Assembly (NCBI RefSeq): GCF_001695835.1
Contig: NZ_MBSO01000019.1
Location: forward strand, 1-64,000
DNA: 64,000 bases
DNA from: Ensifer sp. LC11
Lineage (GTDB): Bacteria > Pseudomonadota > Alphaproteobacteria > Rhizobiales > Rhizobiaceae
Reading direction: 5' to 3'
The position numbers and the translations under genes were made by a program. Shown piece by piece: positions 52,358 to 59,053 of this stretch. Under the pieces are notes generated by a model. It was not told the DNA's origin. It saw only the letters and a program-made list of their open reading frames with translations, and ran no database searches. Within the stretch, counting starts at the first letter, position 1. Each line of letters begins with the position of its first letter.

Positions 52358-53559
52358 TGCCCGCCGCTGCGACCTTCATTCGGGAGAGAACCGATTGGGC
52401 CGGCGTGGCCGCTGTCGTTGCCGCCGGTATCGTTGCAGCGATGCAGGTCGGCAAAGGGCTGATCGCGGGGCCGATGCTGCAGTCCGACCTCGGGCTCGAT
52501 CTGGCGGCACTCGGCTGGGTCACGTCCGTCTTCGCCGTCGTCGGCGTCGTCGGCGGCATGCCGGCCGGCGCGATCGTTCCGGCGGCAGGAGATCGCCGCC
52601 TTTTCGGGATTGGGATGGCAATGCTTGCGGCCGGCACGCTCGCCGGCGCGGCAAGCCAGACCTTCACCCTGCTTCTCCTGTCGCGCATCGTCGAAGGCTT
52701 CGGCTTCCTGCTCGTCGTCGTCGCCGGGCCGGCCATCCTGACGCGCCTGGTGACCTCCGACCGCCGCGATTTCGTCTTTTCGCTGTGGAGCTGCTTCATG
52801 CCCGCAGGCATGGCTATCGCCATGCTGACCGGCCCGTTCTTCGGCCGTTGGCAGGCGATCTGGTGGAGCAATGGCCTGATCACGCTGGCAAGTCTCCTCT
52901 CAGTCTTTCTCGTGGTGTCGCCGTCGCGTGAGGGTCAGCTGAGGGTCAGCGCTTTCCGCGACGATGTGAAAGAGACGCTTGCGAGTGGTGGCCCCGTCCT
53001 GCTCTTCGTGATGTTTTCTCTCTACAGCCTGACAAGTTTCACGCTTTCCAGTTTCCTGCCGATCCTGCTTGTCGAGCGGCTGAAGGTTTCGCTCGGCACC
53101 GTCGGCCTCTTCAGCGCTGTCATCACGCTTGCAAACGTCGGCGGCAACCTCGCCGCCGGCCACATGCTGTCTCGCGGTTTCTCCCGCGCCCGGCTCATCG
53201 CCGCCGCCGCCATGCTGATCGGCTTGTCCGGCATCTGGATCTTTCTCGGCCGATCCGGCGACGCTCTCACGCTTTGGCTCTGCTTCCTGTTTTCCGCAAT
53301 CGGCGGCATCATCCCGGCAACGCTGATATCAACGGTACCGCTCCTTTCGCCTCGCCCGGCCCTTGTGCCGATGGCGATGGGCTTGCTGATGCAGGGTAGC
53401 AATCTCGGACAGCTCGTCGGCCCCGTCGCAGTCGGCACGGCGATCGAGTTTTATGGCTGGGGCTCAGGGGCGGCCTTCATCGGCGTCGGCGCCGTGCTCT
53501 CGATCGTCCTGGCACTGACGCTCGATCGAACCCTGCGCGCCAAATCACAAGCGCACTGA
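52357..53559 (+). CDS. MFS transporter
   Basis: A 400-residue 12-helix major facilitator of the cyanate/CynX-like or AraJ-like group, with 'SDLGLDLAALGWVTSVFAVVGVVGGMPAGAIVPAAGDRRLFGIGMAMLAAG' and 'SRIVEGFGFLLVVVAGPAILTRL'. It starts on the last base of the wrbA stop (TGATG); a GTG one codon earlier is possible. The coupling suggests transport of a quinone-related or redox-active compound, but no substrate can be named. Confidence 0.9.
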   Translation: MPAAATFIRERTDWAGVAAVVAAGIVAAMQVGKGLIAGPMLQSDLGLDLAALGWVTSVFAVVGVVGGMPAGAIVPAAGDRRLFGIGMAMLAAGTLAGAASQTFTLLLLSRIVEGFGFLLVVVAGPAILTRLVTSDRRDFVFSLWSCFMPAGMAIAMLTGPFFGRWQAIWWSNGLITLASLLSVFLVVSPSREGQLRVSAFRDDVKETLASGGPVLLFVMFSLYSLTSFTLSSFLPILLVERLKVSLGTVGLFSAVITLANVGGNLAAGHMLSRGFSRARLIAAAAMLIGLSGIWIFLGRSGDALTLWLCFLFSAIGGIIPATLISTVPLLSPRPALVPMAMGLLMQGSNLGQLVGPVAVGTAIEFYGWGSGAAFIGVGAVLSIVLALTLDRTLRAKSQAH

Positions 53560-53597
53560 AAAGTGCAAAGCCGCCGCCGACAGCGCGGCAACGAAAA

Positions 53598-53622
53598 ACC
53601 CACCGGCTGGTGACCGGTGGGT
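53598..53622 (-). terminator. Terminator for the DUF gene (minus strand), shared with the MFS gene
   Basis: Perfect 9-bp stem ACCCACCGG / CCGGTGGGT with a seven-base loop. On the minus strand it is followed by TTTTTCG. It lies between two convergent genes. Confidence 0.7.
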
Positions 53623-53654
53623 TCGGCATTTCCAGAGATTCTATCCGGTCCGAA

Positions 53655-54047
53655 TCAGACGAACTGGCTGAGGCCCGGAACCGAGGCGACGACTTCGTCG
53701 ACCACTTCGTCGCCAGCCTTTTCCTTGGCAAACGCGATGGTCTCCTTGGCGAGCGAGGTGATTTCGCCCATGCCGAGGCCCTGGCTCATCAGCTGCTGGC
53801 CGAGCGCCATGACGCCGCCGCCGCCAATGGCTGCCATCAGGCCGCCGAGCAGGCCGCCACCGCCCGAGCCTTCGCCATTGTACTGGGCGATCAGCTCGGA
53901 CGCGCCCGGGATCGCTTCGATCATCTGGGCGACCGGGCCGTCGGCGGCTTCGCGCTGCAGAAAGCCGAGGATCATGCCGACAGCCTTTTCGGCCGTCGCA
54001 GGCTCGATGCCGACGTTCTCCGCGACGCGCGTGACCAGTTCATTCAT
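53655..54047 (-). CDS. DUF2267-like small helical protein
   Basis: A 130-residue protein, 'MNELVTRVAENVGIEPATAEKAVGMILGFLQREAADGPVAQMIEAIPGASELI', followed by a Gly-rich stretch (about 62-80, 'GEGSGGGGLLGGLMAAIGGGG') and a second helical unit. This layout is typical of DUF2267/DUF2780-like proteins of unknown function. AGGGAG precedes the ATG at 54047. A perfect TTGACGTCAA palindrome lies about 25 bases upstream. Confidence 0.75.
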   Translation of the reverse strand: MNELVTRVAENVGIEPATAEKAVGMILGFLQREAADGPVAQMIEAIPGASELIAQYNGEGSGGGGLLGGLMAAIGGGGVMALGQQLMSQGLGMGEITSLAKETIAFAKEKAGDEVVDEVVASVPGLSQFV

Positions 54048-54295
54048 GGACAAACTCCCTCATTGAATTTTTGACGTTGACGTCAAGGTAAATGATCGTT
54101 GCCCAAATAACAAGCCGTGCGCCATGACTATCAACCCCATCGATCCGGCAGCTTTAAGATCACGGGCGGGCACAGCCTTGTTGCCGGGCGCAACCGCACC
54201 ACCTATAACAGAAAATCAGGCACATTTCGATGACGGGCGCCTGTGCAAAGCTGCGAACCGCCCGCTTTCATTGATGAAACGGAGATGAAGCCCAC

Positions 54296-55858
54296 ATGCT
54301 GGAAGAAGGCAAGCTCTTTATCGGCGCCAGCCGCAAGCCTGATGATTCGATCAACAAGGGCGAGTATCTGGAGCTGAAATTCGGCAACCGCCATGGCCTG
54401 ATCACCGGCGCCACCGGCACCGGCAAGACGATCACTCTGCAGATCCTCGCCGAAGGCTTTGCCAACGCCGGCGTCCCGGTCTTCTGCGCCGACGTCAAGG
54501 GCGATCTCTCCGGCATCGGCGCGATCGGCGAACCAAAGGATTTCATCGTGAAGCGCGCCGAGCAGATCGGCCTGCCGACGAACCCCTACGAGTGCCAGGA
54601 ATTCCCGGTCATCTTCTGGGATCTCTATGGCGAGAAAGGCCATCGTGTCCGTACCACCATATCGGAGATGGGGCCGCTGCTGCTCTCGCGGCTGATGAAT
54701 GCGACCGACGCGCAGGAAGGCGTTCTCAACATCGCCTTCAAGATCGCCGACCAGGGCGGCCTGCCGCTGCTCGACCTGAAAGACCTGCAGGCGCTGCTCA
54801 ACTACATGGGCGAAAATGCCAGCGAGCTTTCGAACCAGTTCGGCTTCATCTCCAAGGCCTCGGTCGGCTCGATCCAGCGTGAACTCCTGATTCTCGAGCA
54901 GCAGGGCGCCGAGCATTTCTTCGGCGAACCGGCGCTCAAGATCACCGACATCATGCGCACCACCAATGACGGGCGCGGGGCGATCTCGGTGCTGGCTGCC
55001 GACAAATTGATGATGAACCCGCGGCTTTACGCGACCTTCCTTTTGTGGCTGCTCTCGGAACTCTTCGAGGAACTGCCTGAGGTCGGCGACCCGGAGAAGC
55101 CTAAGCTGGTCTTCTTCTTCGACGAAGCACATCTGCTCTTCAATGACGCGCCGAAGGCGCTGATCGAGCGCGTGGAACAGGTCGTGCGCCTGATCCGCTC
55201 CAAGGGCGTCGGCGTCTATTTCGTCACCCAGAACCCGCTCGACGTGCCGGATACGGTGCTTGGCCAGCTCGGCAACCGCGTGCAGCACGCGCTGCGCGCC
55301 TATACCCCGCGCGACCAGAAGGCGGTGAAGACGGCTGCCGACACTTTCCGTCCGAACCCGGAGTTCAACTGCGCCACGGTCATCACCAATCTCGGCACCG
55401 GCGAGGCGCTGGTCTCGACGCTCGAAGGCAAGGGTGCGCCCTCGATGGTCGAGCGCACGCTCGTGCGTCCGCCGCAATCGCGTGTCGGCCCCCTGACGGA
55501 GGCGGAGCGCCAGAAAGTCATGGATGTCAGCCCGGTCCGCGGCCTTTATGACGAGGATTTCGACCGCGAGTCGGCCTATGAAATGCTGACGGCGCGCGCC
55601 AAGAAGGCGGCTGAAGCGCAAGCGCAGGCCGAGCAGCAGACAACAGAGGCGAGCACCGGCGGCAGCCGCTGGACGCTTCCCGGTTTCGGCGACGACGAGC
55701 CGGCCGCACCAGCAGGCAAGCAGGCGCGGCCGCGCAGTTCCGGCTATCAGCGCGAAACGGTGGTCGAGGCGGCGATGAAATCGGTCGCCCGCACCGTTGC
55801 CACGCAGGTCGGCCGCGCATTGGTGCGTGGCATCCTTGGCAGCCTCAGCCGGCGTTAA
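54296..55858 (+). CDS. HerA-like helicase/ATPase (DUF853)
   Basis: A 520-residue P-loop ATPase of the HerA/FtsK superfamily. Walker A is 'GATGTGKT' (38-45), Walker B 'LVFFFDEAHLLF', and 'GVYFVTQNPLDVPDTVLGQLGNRVQHALRAYTPRDQKAV' holds the sensor and arginine-finger region. The C-terminal 100 residues are variable (Ala/Gln-rich linker, then 'VEAAMKSVARTVATQVGRALVRGILGSL'). DUF853 members are widespread in proteobacteria and their exact DNA role is not established. It is not next to NurA or a defence gene here. Confidence 0.92.
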   Translation: MLEEGKLFIGASRKPDDSINKGEYLELKFGNRHGLITGATGTGKTITLQILAEGFANAGVPVFCADVKGDLSGIGAIGEPKDFIVKRAEQIGLPTNPYECQEFPVIFWDLYGEKGHRVRTTISEMGPLLLSRLMNATDAQEGVLNIAFKIADQGGLPLLDLKDLQALLNYMGENASELSNQFGFISKASVGSIQRELLILEQQGAEHFFGEPALKITDIMRTTNDGRGAISVLAADKLMMNPRLYATFLLWLLSELFEELPEVGDPEKPKLVFFFDEAHLLFNDAPKALIERVEQVVRLIRSKGVGVYFVTQNPLDVPDTVLGQLGNRVQHALRAYTPRDQKAVKTAADTFRPNPEFNCATVITNLGTGEALVSTLEGKGAPSMVERTLVRPPQSRVGPLTEAERQKVMDVSPVRGLYDEDFDRESAYEMLTARAKKAAEAQAQAEQQTTEASTGGSRWTLPGFGDDEPAAPAGKQARPRSSGYQRETVVEAAMKSVARTVATQVGRALVRGILGSLSRR

Positions 55859-55947
55859 GAGCCGGTCGGCAGCGCCAACACAAAGGATCAATTTGCGCGC
55901 CCTGATCCCGATCGGGGCGCATCGCTTTTCTTAAAAGGAACACGCAC

Positions 55948-56160
55948 ATGGACGTGAAGGATTCGAACGGCGCCATTCTGGTGGACGGCGACAATGTCAC
56001 ACTGATCAAGGACCTGAAGGTCAAGGGGACTTCGACGACGCTGAAGCGTGGGACGATGGTGAAGGGTATCCGCCTCACCGACAATCCCGACGAGGTCGAG
56101 TGCCGGGTGGAGAAGATCAAAGGCCTGGTGCTGCGCACTGAATTTCTGAAGAAAGCCTAG
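55948..56160 (+). CDS. PhnA-domain (YjdM-type) protein
   Basis: A 70-residue protein matching the C-terminal half of PhnA/YjdM: 'VKDSNGAILVDGDNVTLIKDLKVKGTSTTLKRGTMVKGIRLTDNPDEVECRVEKIKGLVLRTEFLKK'. The N-terminal zinc ribbon of the longer E. coli protein is absent, as in many alphaproteobacterial members. AAAGGA precedes the ATG. Despite the historical phosphonate name, no phn genes are nearby and the function is unknown. Confidence 0.88.
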   Translation: MDVKDSNGAILVDGDNVTLIKDLKVKGTSTTLKRGTMVKGIRLTDNPDEVECRVEKIKGLVLRTEFLKKA

Positions 56161-56237
56161 AGCCGAGGGCGCCCTACATTCGGCGCCACCTATCGAACGC
56201 GACTTGTGGCGGCTGGCATCGAGTTGGCAGCTGCCGC

Positions 56238-56480
56238 TCAATGCCGCGTCTTGGTCAATACGCACAAGCCGCTGGGACGAGCGATCGGCACCAGGCCGGC
56301 GCGGTGCGCCGAAGCGTATTCGTCAGTCAGTTCCAGCAGGGCAAGTGCGATCTCGTCCCATCGCCACCCCGAGCGCTCGGCAATATCCGTCAGCAGTTCG
56401 AACTCATCTCGAATGGCGCTTTGGCATTCGAGTTCGCGTCCCGCGGACGACTGCATTTTCTTTGGTCGAGCGATCATCAC
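56238..56480 (-). CDS. Small hypothetical protein
   Basis: An 80-residue acidic, mostly helical protein ('SAIRDEFELLTDIAERSGWRWDEIALALLELTDEY') with two cysteines. A clear AAGGAG eight bases before the ATG at 56480 supports translation. I do not recognise the family. It lies between the phnA-type gene and a DUF1236-like gene, on the opposite strand. Confidence 0.6.
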   Translation of the reverse strand: MMIARPKKMQSSAGRELECQSAIRDEFELLTDIAERSGWRWDEIALALLELTDEYASAHRAGLVPIARPSGLCVLTKTRH

Positions 56481-56634
56481 GCAGCTCCTTTTGCGCTATC
56501 AACGCCGTGACGACACACAGGGTTCCAGTTGCTTGCATGCTCCCCTCGCCCTGCGGCCTTGCCATGGCGGGACCCCATCGGCCGAATGGAACCAATCATT
56601 TCTCGATTTGTTGGGTAAGGCAGGAGGTAGCGTT

Positions 56635-56919
56635 ATGAAGAAACTCATTCTAGCGACACTGTTGTCGAGCCTCACCTTCGTTGCCGCAGGCTTCGCCCAA
56701 ACCACGGTCGTGGTCCCAGGCGAGGTCAAAACCTATGTCCTGCAGCAAACCAATCCGTCGGTGGTGTATGACGGGGCGGTGGTCGTGGGCGAGCCGTTGC
56801 CCGAAACCGTCGAAATCTATCCGATCCCTCAGCAGCCGACCTATGGCTATGTCGTCCTCAACCAGCAGCGCGTGCTGGTCGACCCGCAAAGCCGACAGGT
56901 GATCGAAGTCCTGCGGTAA
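56635..56919 (+). CDS. DUF1236-like exported protein
   Basis: A 94-residue periplasmic protein with signal peptide (about 1-21, 'LSSLTFVAAGFA') and a single DUF1236-type repeat ('VPGEVKTYVLQQTNPSVVYDGAVVVGEPLPETVEIYPIPQQPTYGYVVLNQQRVLVDPQSRQVIEVL'). AGGAGG precedes the ATG at 56635. The domain is common in Rhizobiales surface or periplasmic proteins; function unknown. Confidence 0.85.
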   Translation: MKKLILATLLSSLTFVAAGFAQTTVVVPGEVKTYVLQQTNPSVVYDGAVVVGEPLPETVEIYPIPQQPTYGYVVLNQQRVLVDPQSRQVIEVLR

Positions 56920-56925
56920 ATCTGC

Positions 56926-56958
56926 AAAGAGCCCGGCGGATCCTCCACCGGGCCCTTT
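56926..56958. terminator. Shared terminator between DUF1236-like gene and ohr
   Basis: Stem AAAG-A-GCCCGG / CCGGGC-C-CTTT with one mismatch and an 11-base loop, lying between convergent genes; followed by GATTTCATTTG on the plus strand. Confidence 0.65.
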
Positions 56959-56980
56959 GATTTCATTTGTCGCCGCGGTC

Positions 56981-57403
56981 TCAGGCGACCGTGAGCTTGA
57001 CGTCGATGTTGCCCTTGGTCGCGTGGCTATAGGGGCAAACAATGTGGGCTTTCTGCACGAGGTCTTCGAGCACGGCCTTGTCGACGCCCGGAGATGAGAT
57101 CTCAAGTGCCGCATCGATGCCGAAGCCGGCGCCATCCTCGCGCGGACCGATGCCGACCGTTCCCGTCACCCTCGTGTCTTCCGGAAGCTTTACCTTCTCC
57201 TTGCCGGCAACGAACTTGAGCGCGCCGAGGAAGCAGGCCGAGTAGCCGGCCGCAAACAGCTGCTCCGGGTTGGTGCCACGGGCGCCGTCGCCGCCGAGTT
57301 CCTTCGGCACGGTGAGGGTCACATCGAGAACGCCGTCGGCGCTCTTGGCCTGGCCAGCGCGGCCGCCGGTTGCGGATGCAGTGGTGCGATAAAGAATGGG
57401 CAT
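56981..57403 (-). CDS. ohr: Organic hydroperoxide resistance protein Ohr
   Basis: A 140-residue thiol peroxidase reducing organic hydroperoxides. Both catalytic cysteines are present: Cys57 in '[10 protein letters not shown]' and Cys123 in '[14 protein letters not shown]'. '[54 protein letters not shown]' is the standard start. It is divergent from ohrR with tandem near-palindromes between them. Confidence 0.97.
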   Translation of the reverse strand: MPILYRTTASATGGRAGQAKSADGVLDVTLTVPKELGGDGARGTNPEQLFAAGYSACFLGALKFVAGKEKVKLPEDTRVTGTVGIGPREDGAGFGIDAALEISSPGVDKAVLEDLVQKAHIVCPYSHATKGNIDVKLTVA

Positions 57404-57448
57404 TGGCGTTCTCCTTTGCGTTTCCCGTTGGATGCGAATTTAGATAGC

Positions 57449-57480
57449 GCAAAATTCAATTGCACGCAAATTAATTTTGC
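57449..57480. promoter_or_regulatory. Tandem OhrR operators
   Basis: Two 15-bp near-palindromes, GCAAAATTCAATTGC (57449-57463) and GCAAATTAATTTTGC (57466-57480), separated by two bases, with a further half-site GCAAATTGC overlapping the end (57479-57487). They lie in the ohr/ohrR divergent gap, where OhrR is known to bind AT-rich dyads in other species. Confidence 0.7.
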
Positions 57481-57518
57481 AAATTGCATTTTCAGCAGGT
57501 TTTTGCGAGAATGCAGCC

Positions 57519-57995
57519 ATGGCGAACAAAGCGGCACATATTCACGACATCCCCGAGGAGGCACTGGCGCTCGGCAAGCAACTCTGCTTTGCCGTCTATT
57601 CAGCGGCGCATGCCTTCAACCGCGCCTACAAGCCGTTGCTCGACCGTTTCGGCCTCACCTACCCACAATATCTCGTGCTGCTGGCGCTCTGGCAACAGGA
57701 CGAAATGACGGTCAAACGCATCGGCGAGGAGATCGGGCTCGATTCCGGCACGCTGTCGCCGCTTCTCAAGCGCTTGGAGGCGGCGGGTTATGTCGGCCGA
57801 CAGCGGGATCCGGGCGACGAGCGCCAGGTGATCGTACGCCTCACGGACAAGGGCCGGGACCTGAAGGGCGAGGCTTTCGGCATTCTCATGGATATCGGCA
57901 AGGCATCGGGATGCAGCCTGGAAGACGCCGGAGAAATCCGCGAAACGCTGCATCAATTGACGCGACAGCTCAACACCAGCCACGGCACGGACTGA
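57519..57995 (+). CDS. ohrR: Organic-hydroperoxide-sensing MarR-family regulator OhrR
   Basis: A 158-residue MarR repressor. The redox-sensing Cys23 is in 'GKQLCFAVYSAAHAFNRAYKPLLDRFGLTYPQYLVLLALW'. The winged helix follows with 'VKRIGEEIGLDSGTLSPLLKRLEAAGYVGRQRDPGDERQVIVRLTDKG'. A second cysteine (in 'ASGCSLED') lies near residue 129, as in two-Cys OhrR proteins. The ATG at 57519 is chosen to match the family N-terminus. Confidence 0.96.
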   Translation: MANKAAHIHDIPEEALALGKQLCFAVYSAAHAFNRAYKPLLDRFGLTYPQYLVLLALWQQDEMTVKRIGEEIGLDSGTLSPLLKRLEAAGYVGRQRDPGDERQVIVRLTDKGRDLKGEAFGILMDIGKASGCSLEDAGEIRETLHQLTRQLNTSHGTD

Positions 57996-58029
57996 CTTGC
58001 CGCCGACATCCGCATCGGCAGGCAACCGT

Positions 58030-58088
58030 CTAGGGCAATTCCAGGAAACGTCGACAACGGCTTTCCGTCCGGAGTTGCGTCATTCAAA
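58030..58088. repeat. Rhizobial palindromic repeat, second copy
   Basis: Contains GGGCAATTCCAGGAAACG, the ACGGCTTTCCGTCC centre and GGAGTTGCGTCA, the same order as the minus-strand copy at 24965-25018 with scattered changes. It lies between ohrR and the convergent L,D-transpeptidase gene. Confidence 0.72.
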
Positions 58089-58124
58089 GCGTGAGATCCG
58101 CAAATTGCAGCGACTGCAGGATCG

Positions 58125-58913
58125 TCAGATGACGAGGATCGGCGCCTTGCCGCGCACGCGACCATAAAGATCCATCACATCCTGGTTGAGCATGCGCACG
58201 CAACCGGACGACACGGCCTTGCCGATCGACTTCCATTCCGGTGTCCCGTGGACCCGGTAGAGCGTGTCCTGTCCATTCTGGAAGATGTAGAGCGCGCGCG
58301 AACCCAAGGGATTGTTGAGGCCTGGCGCCATGCCGCCATTGCTGGCCGAATAGGGCTTCAACTGCGGCTGGCGGGCGATCATGCTGTCGGGCGGGGTCCA
58401 GCGCGGCCACTTCTGCTTCCATTGGATGACGCCGCGGCCCGACCAGGCGAAACCTTCGCGGCCAAGGCCGACACCGTAGCGCAGCGCCCTGCCGCCCGGC
58501 TGGATCAGGTAGAGATAGCGATCGCCGGTATCGACGACGATCGTTCCAGGCTGCTCGCCAAAGGGATCGCTGACTTCCTGCCGGTAGAAGCGTGCGTCGA
58601 TCTGACGGAAGGGTACCTCCGGCACCTGATAGCCGCCATCATTGATGGAGGCATAAATGTCCGAAACATAGAGGCCCTGCGGCGGCAGACCGGTCGGAAG
58701 CGGACCCTCGCCGCCCGGACCTTCATAAACACCCTCGGCGCGCGGATCGGTAAAGCGCCCTTCGAGCGCTGGATTGCGGAAGACCGGCGCCGTCTCATAA
58801 CGGAAGACATCCGTGTTCATCGACGAGGTGCAGCTTGCAAGTCCGGCAGAGGCGAGCGCCACTCCGGACGAGCGAAGAAACTGACGGCGGGAGAAGAGAA
58901 CTGAAGAGGACAT
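58125..58913 (-). CDS. L,D-transpeptidase (YkuD family), Tat/lipoprotein-type export
   Basis: A 262-residue periplasmic enzyme that forms 3-3 crosslinks in peptidoglycan or anchors proteins to it. The N-terminus has a twin-arginine-like 'SRRQFLRSSGVALASAGLASC', with a possible lipobox ending at Cys28. The YkuD domain (about 120-260) has 'PGTIVVDTGDRYLYLIQPGGRALRYGVGLGREGF' and the active-site motif with His222 and Cys238 in 'RVHGTPEWKSIGKAVSSGCVRM'. Start ATG 58913; ATG 58940, nine codons earlier, is possible. Neither has a strong ribosome site. Confidence 0.93.
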   Translation of the reverse strand: MSSSVLFSRRQFLRSSGVALASAGLASCTSSMNTDVFRYETAPVFRNPALEGRFTDPRAEGVYEGPGGEGPLPTGLPPQGLYVSDIYASINDGGYQVPEVPFRQIDARFYRQEVSDPFGEQPGTIVVDTGDRYLYLIQPGGRALRYGVGLGREGFAWSGRGVIQWKQKWPRWTPPDSMIARQPQLKPYSASNGGMAPGLNNPLGSRALYIFQNGQDTLYRVHGTPEWKSIGKAVSSGCVRMLNQDVMDLYGRVRGKAPILVI

Positions 58914-59053
58914 CGAACTCTGGGGGCTTGAGTGCGGCATGAGGAGTGCTGCATGAATTTGCTTAACGAAATGCTACGCACAGCCCCCACGGATTAGGGC
59001 GATGCTTGCATTTACGGCTGGAACGAAGCTTGCGTCGCGGTGCAAAGCAGAGT

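Noticed and set aside
54203-55891. 562-codon minus-strand frame opposite the HerA-like gene
   Set aside because: Antisense shadow; the plus strand has intact Walker motifs.
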